A stretch of 64,000 nucleotides of DNA, taken from NCBI GenBank assembly GCA_030591585.1, contig JAUVAS010000001.1:62001-126000 (forward strand), read 5' to 3'. This document shows, piece by piece, positions 9,503 to 20,040 of the stretch (position 1 is the first letter of the stretch; each line of letters starts with the position of its first letter). Made by a program: the position numbers and the translations under genes. The stretch is from Flavobacterium sp. GTDB lineage: Bacteria; Bacteroidota; Bacteroidia; Flavobacteriales; Flavobacteriaceae. The notes beneath the pieces are model-generated. The model did no database searches. It saw nothing but the letters and a program-made list of their open reading frames with translations, and was not told where the DNA came from.

Positions 9503-10483
9503 TCAATACTCAAAATCCTCAGTTGGAGGTTTACGTTTTCCTCTCTTTTTATTTACAATGCCTTTTGCTTCATTTTCTTTCTTCATTTCTTCCCCTAAAA
9601 GATTACTTGCTGCAAACGAAGTAATCATTTCATTCAACATATTACTTCCTGCTTGAGGGGTATTTGGCATTAAAATTAAATTTGAATTGGTTTTTTCACC
9701 TAAAGATTGCAGCGTATCATAATGCTGTGTTACCACAATTAAAGCCGAAGCCTCTTGCGAGTTGATACCTACATTATTAAGTACATCTACACTTTCTTCT
9801 AATCCTCGAGCAATCTCCCGACGCTGATCGGCAATACCTTGTCCTTGTAAACGCTTACTTTCTGCTTCAGCTCGTGCTTTTGCAACAATCATAATACGAG
9901 AAGCTTCTGCTTCATATTCTGCAGCTACTTTTTCACGCTCGGCGGCATTAATACGGTTCATTGCTTCTTTTACTTGTACATCTGGATCAATATCGGTTAC
10001 TAAGGTTTTGATAATGTCATAACCATAGTTAACCATTGCTTCATTTAACTCTCTTTTTACTGCGATTGCAATATTGTCTTTTCTTTCAAACACGTCGTCT
10101 AGTTTCATTTTAGGAACTTCGGCACGAACCACATCAAACACATACGAAGTGATTTGGTCATGCGGACTTTGAAGTTTATAAAAAGCATCATAAACATTGG
10201 TTCTTATTATCTGAAACTGAACCGAAATTTTTAGCTTTACAAAAACATCATCCTTTGTTTTTGTTTCTACCATTACATCCAATTGTTGAATTTTTAGATT
10301 TACTCTACCAGCAATACGTTGTACAATAGGAATTTTAAGTTGTAATCCAGAAGTTCGAATACTTGAAAACTTTCCAAAATTCTCAATAACAACTGCTGTT
10401 TGTTGTTTTACCATAAAGAACACTTGAAACAATAAAAACAACCCTAAAACAATAAGAATAGGAAGGCCAATTAAGTTACTCAT
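9503..10483 (-). CDS. SPFH/Band 7 (stomatin-like) membrane protein
   Basis: AVVIENFGKFSSIRTSGLQLKIPIVQRI...INAAEREKVAAEYEAEASRIMIVAKARAEAESKRLQGQGIADQRREIARGL. Confidence 0.93.
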   Translation of the reverse strand: MSNLIGLPILIVLGLFLLFQVFFMVKQQTAVVIENFGKFSSIRTSGLQLKIPIVQRIAGRVNLKIQQLDVMVETKTKDDVFVKLKISVQFQIIRTNVYDAFYKLQSPHDQITSYVFDVVRAEVPKMKLDDVFERKDNIAIAVKRELNEAMVNYGYDIIKTLVTDIDPDVQVKEAMNRINAAEREKVAAEYEAEASRIMIVAKARAEAESKRLQGQGIADQRREIARGLEESVDVLNNVGINSQEASALIVVTQHYDTLQSLGEKTNSNLILMPNTPQAGSNMLNEMITSFAASNLLGEEMKKENEAKGIVNKKRGKRKPPTEDFEY

Positions 10484-10568
10484 AATATTTACATTTTTAT
10501 TTAGTTAAAACTTTGTTGAAGATACGAAAATAAAGCTATTTTAGTCGCCTTAATAACCTACTTTATCT

Positions 10569-11231
10569 ATGAGTTTTAAAAAATTAATTTTTGTTACTAT
10601 TTCCTTTTTTTTAGTACAGGAAGCCTATTCACAACGCAATTTTGATCATTATAACCGGTTGGGAGTAACCGCAGGGTATACGCTTTTTGATATTAATACC
10701 TCAGACCTCACAACCCAACAATCTGGAGGATTTCTAGGGGGATTTACTACAAGAGGAGCTTTTAGAAACAATTTCGATTTAATTTATGGTCTAAGTTTTT
10801 TTAGCAATAAAGTTGAAATTTTAGGAAGAAACCCAATCGATAGTTTTGAAACCCAATTTATAGATTACGAACTTCAAGGGGTGCAAATTAAATTTTTAGG
10901 GAGTTATAATATAATTAAACACCATTTGTCGTTGGAATTTGGCCCCATCTTAAATGTTTCTGGAAAAATGAAAGTTAAATCTCAAACTTTTGAGGAGTTT
11001 ATAATAGACGGATACACGACACTAATAGCAAAAGATTTAGAAAATATTTCTCCTGTTAATTTTCATGTAATGGGAGGAATATCTGGGGGCTTAGAAACCT
11101 TTAGGGTTTCTGTACAATATCAATATGGTGTGACTAACATGTTGAATAAACTAAACGATAAAGATCTTGAAAACATAGATTTTAAAGGAAATAGTTCTAC
11201 ACTAATTTTTGCTTTAATTGTTTACTTTTAA
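10569..11231 (+). CDS. Outer-membrane beta-barrel protein (PorT/OmpA-like barrel)
   Basis: Signal peptide MSFKKLIFVTISFFLVQEAYSQ, then alternating amphipathic strands ending in ...LIFALIVYF. Confidence 0.7.
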   Translation: MSFKKLIFVTISFFLVQEAYSQRNFDHYNRLGVTAGYTLFDINTSDLTTQQSGGFLGGFTTRGAFRNNFDLIYGLSFFSNKVEILGRNPIDSFETQFIDYELQGVQIKFLGSYNIIKHHLSLEFGPILNVSGKMKVKSQTFEEFIIDGYTTLIAKDLENISPVNFHVMGGISGGLETFRVSVQYQYGVTNMLNKLNDKDLENIDFKGNSSTLIFALIVYF

Positions 11232-11246
11232 AAGTTAAAAATCAAA

Positions 11247-12776
11247 TTAATTTATAAACTCAATAGCTTTTTTTATTCGAGAAATAGTTTCTTCTTTTCC
11301 TAAAACGGAAGCTATTTCAAAAACATCTGGACCTTTCATTTCTCCAACTAAAGCCAATCTTAAAGGCATCATTACTTTCCCGAAACCAATTTCTTGAGAA
11401 GTAATCCAGCCTTTTACTTTTTCTGAAATAACTTCGGAAGTAAAATCATCACAATCATTTAAAACTTCAACGACACTTTTTAATATTCCTGAAGTTCCTT
11501 CTTTAAATGCTTTTTTTGAAGCTTTTTCGTTATAACTATTTGGCGCCAAAAAAAAGAAATCTCCTTGCTCCCAAAAATCTGAAACGAACGTGGCACGCTC
11601 TTTAATTAGCCCTACAATTTTTATTAATTGCACCATATTGTCATTCCGGCGAATGCCAGAATCTTTTCTTTGATCGAGATCAATCAGGAACAACTCCGCC
11701 AACTCTACATCATTTTTCTCTTGTAAATAATGATTCTGAAACCATTTAGTTTTCTCTGGATCAAATTTTGCCCCCGCTTTGTTAACTCTACTTAGGTCAA
11801 ACGCCTCAATTAATTCATCTAAGCTGAAAATCTCTTGTTCAGTGCCTGGATTCCAACCCAATAACGCCAACATATTAATAACCGCTTCCGGAAAATATCC
11901 ATCTTCACGATAGCCTGAAAACGTATCGCCTTCTGCTGTTTTCCATTCAGTTGGAAACACTGGAAATCCCATTTTATCTCCATCACGCTTGCTTAATTTT
12001 CCTTTACCCACAGGTTTCATAATTAAAGGTAAATGTGCAAATTCTGGCGATTCCCAACCCAATGCTTTGTACAATAAAACGTGTAATGATAAAGAAGGCA
12101 ACCATTCTTCACCACGAATTACATGGGTGATTTCCATTAAATGGTCATCCACAATATTTGCTAAATGATAGGTGGGCATTCCATCACTTTTAAACAAAAC
12201 TTTATCATCTAAAATATTGGTATCTATAGATATTACACCTCTAATAATGTCATTTAGTTGAAGTGTTTTGTTAGTAGGAGATTTAAATCGAATTACATAA
12301 TTATCTCCAGCTTCTAATTTTGCATTAACGTCCTCTTCAGAAAGTGCAATAGAATTATGTAAAGATTCACGGTTATGCCAATTATAAATAAATGTTTTTT
12401 TCTCTGTTTCGTATTCTTTTCTGAGAGTACTTAATTCTTCTGAAGTGTCAAAAGCATAATATGCATTTCCCGAAGCAATCAATTGTTCTGCATATTGTTT
12501 GTATATTTCTTTTCTTTCAGATTGTCTGTAGGGGCCAAATCCCCCGTCTTTTTTCGGGCTTTCATCAAAAGGAATGTTCAGCCAGTTCATAGCCTTCACA
12601 ATATAATCTTCTGCACCTTCCACATAACGAGTTTGGTCGGTATCTTCAATACGCAAAACAAAATCTCCGCCATGTTTTTTAGCGAATAAATAGTTGAACA
12701 ATGCAGTTCTTACTCCTCCAATATGTAGTGGTCCTGTTGGGCTTGGTGCAAAACGGACTCTGACTTTTTTAGACAT
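11247..12776 (-). CDS. gltX: Glutamyl-tRNA synthetase
   Basis: VRVRFAPSPTGPLHIGGVRTALFNYLFA and GKLSKRDGDKMG motifs. Confidence 0.97.
   Translation of the reverse strand: MSKKVRVRFAPSPTGPLHIGGVRTALFNYLFAKKHGGDFVLRIEDTDQTRYVEGAEDYIVKAMNWLNIPFDESPKKDGGFGPYRQSERKEIYKQYAEQLIASGNAYYAFDTSEELSTLRKEYETEKKTFIYNWHNRESLHNSIALSEEDVNAKLEAGDNYVIRFKSPTNKTLQLNDIIRGVISIDTNILDDKVLFKSDGMPTYHLANIVDDHLMEITHVIRGEEWLPSLSLHVLLYKALGWESPEFAHLPLIMKPVGKGKLSKRDGDKMGFPVFPTEWKTAEGDTFSGYREDGYFPEAVINMLALLGWNPGTEQEIFSLDELIEAFDLSRVNKAGAKFDPEKTKWFQNHYLQEKNDVELAELFLIDLDQRKDSGIRRNDNMVQLIKIVGLIKERATFVSDFWEQGDFFFLAPNSYNEKASKKAFKEGTSGILKSVVEVLNDCDDFTSEVISEKVKGWITSQEIGFGKVMMPLRLALVGEMKGPDVFEIASVLGKEETISRIKKAIEFIN
11640..11668. repeat. 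Palindromic repeat-like sequence inside gltX (GTCATTCCGGCGAATGCCAGAATCTTTTC)
   Basis: ATTCCGGC-gaat-GCCAGAAT stem with one mismatch; translated in frame as KDSGIRRNDN within GltX. Confidence 0.6.
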
Positions 12777-12894
12777 AATTTAATTTTGTAAAAATGATTA
12801 GGCAAAGGTAACAAGCTAAATATTGATTGTCTAAATTTTTTAATACATTTACAAAACTTTATAAAGACACAGAAACTTTATAAAGTTTTGAATT

Positions 12895-13812
12895 ATGACA
12901 ATCATAGAAAAACTTATATTAATAAAAAAACAAGGTGGATTAACACAATCTAGTCTGGCAATTCGTTTGCAAGTTTCTTTCCCCACAATCAACTCTTGGT
13001 TGTTAGGAAAATCACTTCCTAGAAAAAAACATATAGAGTTAATTGAAAGTTTGTATGATGATTTTTTTGGACTAGAAATTATTAATCAAGAAAGCCTAGA
13101 CATTATTAAAAACAAAGTTCTATCCTTTTACGACCCAAATTGGGTTGATAATATTTTAAAAAGCAAGGAAATATTAGACCAATTGCTTTTAAAAATAACC
13201 TATCACTCTAATTCTATTGAAGGAAGCACCTTAACTGAAGCAGATACTGAAGCGATTTTATTTCAAAAAAAAGTTATTGCAAACAGAACGTTAATTGAAC
13301 AGCTTGAAGCGGTAAACCACCAAAAAGCATTTGATTATTCATTAAAAATTATAAGAAATAAAGGATTAAAAATAAAGGATGTTTTAGAAATTCATAAATT
13401 ATTAATGTCTGGAATTATTGATAGTGCTGGAGAATTTAGAAATCATCCTGTACGAATTTTAGGGTCGTATGTTCCAACAGCAAATTATCTTTCTATTGAA
13501 AAAAAACTATCTGATTTAATTACTTTTATAAATCAACCAGAAAACGACAAAATTGAACATATTGCAAAATCTCATGCAATTTTTGAACAGATTCATCCTT
13601 TTTCTGATGGAAACGGAAGAGTTGGAAGGTTATTAATGTTACTAATGACTTTAAAATATGGTTTACCTCCTGTTTTGGTTTTTCAAGAACAAAAAAAGGC
13701 GTATTACAAATACCTTCAGGAAGCACAACTAAAAGGAGATTATAATTTTTTAACCTATTTTGTGGCGAATTCTATTTTGAGAGTTATTAACTCTATTGAT
13801 TTTAAGTTATAA
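12895..13812 (+). CDS. Fic-domain protein with N-terminal HTH
   Basis: HPFSDGNGRVGRLL (HPFxDGNGRxxR), upstream SNSIEG inhibitory-type motif; N-terminal GGLTQSSLAIRLQVSFPTINSWLLGKSLPRK resembles an XRE-type HTH. Confidence 0.92.
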   Translation: MTIIEKLILIKKQGGLTQSSLAIRLQVSFPTINSWLLGKSLPRKKHIELIESLYDDFFGLEIINQESLDIIKNKVLSFYDPNWVDNILKSKEILDQLLLKITYHSNSIEGSTLTEADTEAILFQKKVIANRTLIEQLEAVNHQKAFDYSLKIIRNKGLKIKDVLEIHKLLMSGIIDSAGEFRNHPVRILGSYVPTANYLSIEKKLSDLITFINQPENDKIEHIAKSHAIFEQIHPFSDGNGRVGRLLMLLMTLKYGLPPVLVFQEQKKAYYKYLQEAQLKGDYNFLTYFVANSILRVINSIDFKL

Positions 13813-14059
13813 TTTTATATTTAATAAAATCACAGGACTGCCATTTTTTAACAATAATCTATCTTTATTCAAAAAACAACAGATATGAGAAAAAGAGATT
13901 TGTTTATTGTTCTACTTGCAAATTCAATACTTGTTTTATCACAACCTATCCTAGAATTAGATAAAACCTTAACACGTTATTAAAAACTTTATAGTATTTT
14001 CGATGTGTAATTCTTGCGGTGCAAGAGTTTAATAAATAAAATTGCGTTAAGCTGGGAAG

Positions 14060-14082
14060 GGTTCCTGCTTTCGCGGGAATGA
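14060..14082. repeat. Hairpin repeat TTCCTGC-TTTC-GCGGGAA immediately before a start codon
   Basis: 7-bp stem, 4-nt loop; reads GGGTTCCTGCTTTCGCGGGAATGA. Confidence 0.6.
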
Positions 14083-17000
14083 TAATGAGTAGCTTTTCAA
14101 TCATCCAGCAAAAACTGGAACAATTTATTAAAAAGTATTATGTAAGTGAACTTATAAAAGGAGCGATTCTTTTTTTCACCATAGGTTTCTTATATTTTTT
14201 AATCACCTTATTGATAGAACATTTTTTATGGTTAGATCCAGCAGCAAGAACCTTTTTGTTTTGGTCTTTTGTGTTGGTGGAAACCACTTTATTTGTTCGG
14301 TTTATTGCTTTTCCATTGTTTAAGATATTTAACCTCCAAAAAGGAATTAGTCATGAAGAAGCTTCTAAACTAATTGGGAATCATTTCCCTGAAGTAAGCG
14401 ACAAACTACTCAATGTTATTCAGCTAAACCAAAATCAAAGAGAATCTGAATTGTTGTTGGCGAGTATCAATCAAAAATCTTCAGAGCTGCAACCTATTCC
14501 GTTTAAGCGAGCTGTTAATTTTAAAAAAAACAGCAAATATTTAAAGTATGCTGCGATTCCCGTGATTGTGTTTTTACTATTTACAGCCTTAGGCGATAAA
14601 GATATTTTTTCAAGCAGTTACACCAGAGTTGTAAATTACGATACTGCTTACGAAGCGCCTGCGCCATTTACTTTTGTGCTGATAAACAGTTCATTGAGAG
14701 CTATTGAAAACAAAACCTTTACTTTAAAAATACAAACCCAAGGAGAAGTGGTGCCAGAAAACGCAAGTATCACGTATAATAACGAAACCTATTATCTTAT
14801 ACAATCTGCTCCAGGATTGTTTGAATATACTTTTTTACACCTCACAGAGCCGGTAGCATTCCGTTTTAAAGCAAACACCGTAGTGTCTCAAAGTTATTTG
14901 CTAGAGGTTATTAAAACCCCTTCGTTGGTCACTTTTGAAATGGAGCTAGATTACCCTTCGTATACCGGTAAAAAAGACGAAATACTTAACAGTACCGGAA
15001 ACGCGATTATACCTGAAGGAACTCAAGTTCATTGGAAAATGAACACTAAAAACACTGAAGAAGTTTCTCTTAAAACAAAAGATAGTATTTATAGTTTCAC
15101 TTCAGAAGAAGAAACTTTTCATTTTGAAAAAAGAGTGTTTCGGAAACTTGATTATGCGATTACAACCTCAAATAATGACTTAAAAGATTACGAAAACCTA
15201 TCGTTTACTCTTGGGGTGATACGAGATGAATATCCCGAAATAAACATCCAATTCAAACAAGACAGTACGAGCAGTCAAAAGGTTTATTTTCTTGGAAGAG
15301 TTTCAGATGACTACGGACTTACAAAGCTTCAGTTGGTATATTTTCCTTTGGGTGAAGAAAAACACAAACAAATTATTCAGTTGTCGTTAAACAAATCTAA
15401 TTTTGATCAATTTGTATATGCATTTCCAGGAGATCTTAACTTAACTGAAGGAGTATCTTACGAGTATTATTTTCAAGTTTTTGACAACGATGCAATTCAT
15501 AACTATAAGTCCAGTAAGTCTGCGATTTATTCTTTCAGAAAGCTAACAAAAGACGAAATAGAGAACGAACAGCTTCAGAATCAAGAGAATACTATTAAAG
15601 GGCTTGATAAATCGTTGGAGAATATGAAAGCACAGGATAAAAAATTAGAAGAGCTTTCAAAAAATCAAAAAGAGAAAAACGAATTAAATTGGAATGATAA
15701 AAAGGAATTAGAAAATTTTATAAAAAGACAACAACAGCAGGAAGAAATGATGAAGAAATTCTCTAACGAATTGAAAGAGAATTTAGAAAATTTCCAACCT
15801 GATAATAAAGAAAAAGACCCTTTTAAAGAACAGTTGAAGGAACGTTTTCAGGAAAATGAAGAACAATTAAAAGAAAACGAAAAACTGTTAGAGGAATTAG
15901 AAAAGCTTCAAGATAAAATTCAGAAAGAAGAACTAACAGAAAAACTCGAAAAGCTTGCAAAACAAAATAAGAATCAAGAAAAAAACTTAGAACAACTAGT
16001 AGAGTTAACCAAGCGATATTATGTTACTAAAAAAGCCGAAAAGCTTGCTGAAGAATTACAAAAATTAGCAGAGGAACAAGAAAAATTAGCGGATGCTCCA
16101 ACAGAAGAAAACACGAAAGAGAAGCAAGAAGAAATAAACAAAAAGTTTGAGAAATATCGAGAAGAAAAAGAAGAATTACAAAAAGACAATGAAGAATTAA
16201 AGGAGCCAATGGATATTCCTGATGACGAAAAAGAAGAAGAGGAGGTTCAAGAAGAGCAAGAAAAAGCTACCGATAAATTAGAACAAGAAAATAAACCTGG
16301 AGCTTCAAAAAATCAAAAAAAGGCAGCTCAAAAAATGAAACATATGAGCCAACAAATGCAGATGCAAATGGAGGCTGGTCAAATGGAAACTCTAGATGAG
16401 GATCTTGATATGATGCGTCAAATATTAGATAATCTTGTGGTTTTTTCTTTTGAGCAAGAAGACTTAATGAATGATTTTAACCAAATAGAGTATGGAAACC
16501 CGCTGTTTGGAAAAAAATTAATCATTCAAAACGATTTAAAACAAAACTTCGAACATATAGACGATAGCCTTTTTGCCCTTTCATTACGACAGCCAATGAT
16601 GGGAGGTGCTATTAATAAATCCCTTACCAACGTGATATTTAATCTTGATAAAAGTTTAGACAGACTCGCGGATAATCAATTGCGCCAAGGAATTTCCAGT
16701 CAACAATACACAATAACAGGAGCAAACGAACTAGCGGTTTTGTTAAGTGAAATACTTGGAAATATGCAAAACATGATGAGTATGGGGTCAGGAAAAGGCT
16801 CTAGCAAAGGCAAAGGAAAAGGCCAAGGAAAAGGAGAAGGCGAAGGAAAAGGATTTCAACTTCCAGACATTATTGAAAAGCAAGAAAGTCTAAATAAGAA
16901 AATGGAAGAAGGAGTGGGTAAAGAAAAAGGCAAGAAAGGAAAAGAAGGCCAAGGCGAAGGAGAGGGTGAAGGCGATGGCTCTGGAGAAAATGGTAAAAAT

Positions 17001-17480
17001 GGAAAAAATGGAAAAGGAAACAAGGATGGAAACCAAGAAGGAAAAGAAGGTAATTCTCTAGGTGAAGAAATGAATGGGCAACTTTATGAGATTTACAAAC
17101 AACAACAAATGTTACGACAACAATTAGAAGACAGAATTAACCAACTTGGCAATAAAGGGAATGCAGGTGAATTACTTCGAAAAATGGAAGAGGTTGAGCA
17201 ACAATTATTGGATAAAGGCTTCAATCAACAGACCTTAGAAAAAATGCTTAACCTAAAACATGAATTACTTAAGTTAGATAAAGCTACATTTGAACAAGGA
17301 CAAGAAATGAAACGGGAGTCTAAAACAAATTATTCTAATTTTCAAAACACCTCAAAAACAAATATTGACGATATTAAAAAATATTTTAATACCACAGAAA
17401 TATTAAACAGAGAAGCGCTGCCTTTACAACAAGAATACAAGCAAAAAGTGCAAGAATATTTTAAAAACAACAATGATTAA
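14079..17480 (+). CDS. Large DUF4175-type membrane-anchored coiled-coil protein
   Basis: 1133 aa; two N-terminal TMs, Ig-like region, then long EK/Q coiled coil and KG/EG-rich low complexity. Confidence 0.75.
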   Translation: MIMSSFSIIQQKLEQFIKKYYVSELIKGAILFFTIGFLYFLITLLIEHFLWLDPAARTFLFWSFVLVETTLFVRFIAFPLFKIFNLQKGISHEEASKLIGNHFPEVSDKLLNVIQLNQNQRESELLLASINQKSSELQPIPFKRAVNFKKNSKYLKYAAIPVIVFLLFTALGDKDIFSSSYTRVVNYDTAYEAPAPFTFVLINSSLRAIENKTFTLKIQTQGEVVPENASITYNNETYYLIQSAPGLFEYTFLHLTEPVAFRFKANTVVSQSYLLEVIKTPSLVTFEMELDYPSYTGKKDEILNSTGNAIIPEGTQVHWKMNTKNTEEVSLKTKDSIYSFTSEEETFHFEKRVFRKLDYAITTSNNDLKDYENLSFTLGVIRDEYPEINIQFKQDSTSSQKVYFLGRVSDDYGLTKLQLVYFPLGEEKHKQIIQLSLNKSNFDQFVYAFPGDLNLTEGVSYEYYFQVFDNDAIHNYKSSKSAIYSFRKLTKDEIENEQLQNQENTIKGLDKSLENMKAQDKKLEELSKNQKEKNELNWNDKKELENFIKRQQQQEEMMKKFSNELKENLENFQPDNKEKDPFKEQLKERFQENEEQLKENEKLLEELEKLQDKIQKEELTEKLEKLAKQNKNQEKNLEQLVELTKRYYVTKKAEKLAEELQKLAEEQEKLADAPTEENTKEKQEEINKKFEKYREEKEELQKDNEELKEPMDIPDDEKEEEEVQEEQEKATDKLEQENKPGASKNQKKAAQKMKHMSQQMQMQMEAGQMETLDEDLDMMRQILDNLVVFSFEQEDLMNDFNQIEYGNPLFGKKLIIQNDLKQNFEHIDDSLFALSLRQPMMGGAINKSLTNVIFNLDKSLDRLADNQLRQGISSQQYTITGANELAVLLSEILGNMQNMMSMGSGKGSSKGKGKGQGKGEGEGKGFQLPDIIEKQESLNKKMEEGVGKEKGKKGKEGQGEGEGEGDGSGENGKNGKNGKGNKDGNQEGKEGNSLGEEMNGQLYEIYKQQQMLRQQLEDRINQLGNKGNAGELLRKMEEVEQQLLDKGFNQQTLEKMLNLKHELLKLDKATFEQGQEMKRESKTNYSNFQNTSKTNIDDIKKYFNTTEILNREALPLQQEYKQKVQEYFKNNND
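16790..17050 (+). repeat. Low-complexity GK/GE/GN-rich coding segment
   Basis: SGKGSSKGKGKGQGKGEGEGKG... and GKKGKEGQGEGEGEGDGSGENGKNGKNGKGNKDGN. Confidence 0.8.
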
Positions 17481-17889
17481 TTTTTATTCTGAAACAGATT
17501 TCACACTCCAAAACGAAAGTCAAATTTCGAAATGGATCTCAGAAATCATATCGCTAGAAGGGTATGAAGAAGGAGAAATATCCTATATATTTTGTGATGA
17601 TAACTATTTACATAAATTGAATGTTGAGTTTCTAAGCCACGACACATTAACCGATATTATTAGTTTTGATACTAGTTTAGGAAAACAAATTAATGGCGAC
17701 ATCTATATTTCTGTTGAGCGAGTAAAGGAGAACACAGAGACCTACAAAACAGCATTTATTAATGAGCTACATAGAGTAATTATCCACGGAGTCCTTCATT
17801 ACTGTGGGTATAAAGATAAATCTGAAGCAGATTTAAAAATAATGAGAGCTAAGGAGGAAAGAGCACTTTCTTGCAGAAGTTTTATTTAG
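17473..17889 (+). CDS. ybeY: Endoribonuclease YbeY / rRNA maturation factor
   Basis: ELHRVIIHGVLHYCGYKDKSEADLKIMRAKEE; H-x3-H-x5-(H/G) UPF0054 motif; overlaps upstream stop. Confidence 0.93.
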   Translation: MINFYSETDFTLQNESQISKWISEIISLEGYEEGEISYIFCDDNYLHKLNVEFLSHDTLTDIISFDTSLGKQINGDIYISVERVKENTETYKTAFINELHRVIIHGVLHYCGYKDKSEADLKIMRAKEERALSCRSFI

Positions 17890-17944
17890 ATAGTTGAATA
17901 TCAAATTGTTATATTTTTAACATTCTGATAATAAGTTAATTAAC

Positions 17945-17952
17945 TATATTTG
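17945..17952 (+). promoter_or_regulatory. Bacteroidota-type -7 promoter element TATATTTG upstream of mnmG
   Basis: AACTATATTTGCACCC matches TAnnTTTG. Confidence 0.5.
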
Positions 17953-18032
17953 CACCCAATTTTTGCCCTTTGTATAGGCTAAAGTAATAATTTACACAAA
18001 CCAAGCGAATTTAATTAATCTAATAAACGTAA

Positions 18033-18048
18033 TGTTCCACGTGAAACA
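18033..18048 (+). promoter_or_regulatory. parS centromere-like site (TGTTCCACGTGAAACA)
   Basis: Exact 16/16 match to the parS consensus TGTTNCACGTGAAACA, lying in the ybeY-mnmG intergenic. Confidence 0.9.
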
Positions 18049-18150
18049 TTCTTTACTAAATTTCGATTTTTTAATAAATTACTCACTATGAATGTTCAAT
18101 TTGACAATAATTAAAAAAACAGTAACGGCAAATTAAACAATTAAAATAAT

Positions 18151-20022
18151 ATGTTTCCAAATCAATATGATGTTATCGTTGTAGGCGCGGGTCACGCAGG
18201 TTCTGAAGCTGCTGCTGCTGCTGCCAATTTAGGTTCTAAAACCTTATTGATAACAATGAGCCTTCAAAACATTGCACAAATGTCTTGTAATCCAGCAATG
18301 GGTGGAATAGCAAAAGGACAAATTGTTCGAGAAATAGATGCGTTAGGGGGTTATAGTGGGATAGTTTCAGACAATACTGCGATACAATTTAAAATGCTAA
18401 ACAAGTCTAAAGGTCCTGCAATGTGGAGCCCTAGAGTGCAAAGCGATCGTATGCGTTTTTCTGAAACTTGGAGAGATATGCTAGAGAAAACAAACAATCT
18501 TGATTTTTACCAAGAAATGGTTTCAGGATTGATTGTTGAAAATGATACCGTTGTTGGGGTAAAAACTTCTTTGGGTGTAGAAATAAGATCAAAGTCTGTT
18601 GTTTTAACTAACGGAACATTTTTAAACGGAATTATACATATTGGCGATAAAAATTTTGGCGGAGGAAGAGCTGGAGAAAAAGCTTCGACAGGAATTACAG
18701 AAGAACTTATAGAATTAGGTTTTGAATCTGGAAGAATGAAAACAGGAACTCCCCCAAGAGTTGATGGAAGATCTTTAGATTTTTCTAAAATGATTGAGCA
18801 GCCTGGAGATGTAAATCCTGAGAAATTTTCGTATTTAGACATCACAAAACCACTTACCAAACAGCGGCTGTGTTATTTGTCGTATACAAGCGATACTGTT
18901 CATAATTTATTAAAAGAAGGTTTTGAAAAGTCTCCAATGTTTAATGGAACTATTCAAAGTACAGGACCAAGATACTGTCCTTCTATTGAAGAAAAAATAA
19001 ATCGATTTGCAGACAAAGACAGACATCAACTATTTGTAGAGCCAGAAGGTTGGAATACTGTAGAGTATTATATTAATGGGTTCTCAACTTCTTTATCTGA
19101 AGATGTTCAATACAAAGCATTGAAACAAGTTGTAGGATTTGAAAATGTAAAATTTTTTAGACCTGGTTATGCAATTGAATATGATTATTTTCCACCAACA
19201 CAATTACGACATACTTTAGAAACTAAATTAGTTTCAGGCTTATATTTTGCTGGTCAAATTAACGGAACAACTGGATACGAAGAAGCTGCTGCACAAGGAT
19301 TAATGGCAGGAGTAAATGCCCATCTTAAAGTAAACGAAAAAGACCCATTTACCTTACAAAGAGACGAAGCGTATATTGGTGTTTTAATAGACGACCTTAT
19401 TACAAAAGGAACAAAAGAGCCTTACAGAATGTTTACTTCTAGAGCGGAATACAGAACTTTATTGCGACAAGACAATGCAGATTTTAGACTAACTACAAAA
19501 TCCTTTGATATTGGTTTAGCAAGTAAGGAGCGTCTAGAAACTATGGAAAAAAAGCAACAAGAATCTGATGCTTTTATTCAGTTTTTTAAAAACAAAAGCG
19601 TTAGCCATAAAATATTAAATCCAATTTTAGAAGCTAAAGATTCTGCTCCGGTAAAGCAGATGGATAAACTATACAAACCATTTTCTCGTCCGAATATTAC
19701 CATGGATGATATGAGAAAAATAGAAGAAGTAAACGACTACATTACTCAAAATAATTTAGATAATGAAGTTTTAGAACAAACCGAAATCCAAATAAAATAT
19801 TCAGGGTATATTGAAAAAGAAAGAAACAATGCAGATAAATTAAATCGCTTAGAAGGAATCAAAATCCCGGAGAATTTTGATTATTCAAGATTAAAATCAT
19901 TATCCTACGAAGCCTTAGAAAAACTAAAAGCAGTAAAACCTGTAACCGTTTCGCAAGCCTCTAGAATTAGCGGTGTTTCTCCAAATGATATTTCAGTATT
20001 ACTGGTTTATATGGGACGTTAA
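18151..20022 (+). CDS. mnmG: tRNA uridine-5-carboxymethylaminomethyl modification enzyme MnmG (GidA)
   Basis: [30 protein letters not shown]...[23 protein letters not shown]...[17 protein letters not shown]. Confidence 0.98.
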   Translation: MFPNQYDVIVVGAGHAGSEAAAAAANLGSKTLLITMSLQNIAQMSCNPAMGGIAKGQIVREIDALGGYSGIVSDNTAIQFKMLNKSKGPAMWSPRVQSDRMRFSETWRDMLEKTNNLDFYQEMVSGLIVENDTVVGVKTSLGVEIRSKSVVLTNGTFLNGIIHIGDKNFGGGRAGEKASTGITEELIELGFESGRMKTGTPPRVDGRSLDFSKMIEQPGDVNPEKFSYLDITKPLTKQRLCYLSYTSDTVHNLLKEGFEKSPMFNGTIQSTGPRYCPSIEEKINRFADKDRHQLFVEPEGWNTVEYYINGFSTSLSEDVQYKALKQVVGFENVKFFRPGYAIEYDYFPPTQLRHTLETKLVSGLYFAGQINGTTGYEEAAAQGLMAGVNAHLKVNEKDPFTLQRDEAYIGVLIDDLITKGTKEPYRMFTSRAEYRTLLRQDNADFRLTTKSFDIGLASKERLETMEKKQQESDAFIQFFKNKSVSHKILNPILEAKDSAPVKQMDKLYKPFSRPNITMDDMRKIEEVNDYITQNNLDNEVLEQTEIQIKYSGYIEKERNNADKLNRLEGIKIPENFDYSRLKSLSYEALEKLKAVKPVTVSQASRISGVSPNDISVLLVYMGR

Positions 20023-20040
20023 ATAAAATTATTTTATAAA

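Noticed and set aside
13885-13983. Small ORF MRKRDLFIVLLANSILVLSQPILELDKTLTRY between fic and the DUF4175 gene
   Set aside because: Could be a short secreted peptide or a gene remnant, but there is no homology or second signal to support it.
16790-17050. GA-rich tract as a possible CRISPR or tandem-repeat array
   Set aside because: In-frame low-complexity coding sequence, no regular repeat/spacer unit.
18507-18860. 117-aa minus-strand ORF opposite mnmG
   Set aside because: Antisense to a highly conserved gene; no independent support.
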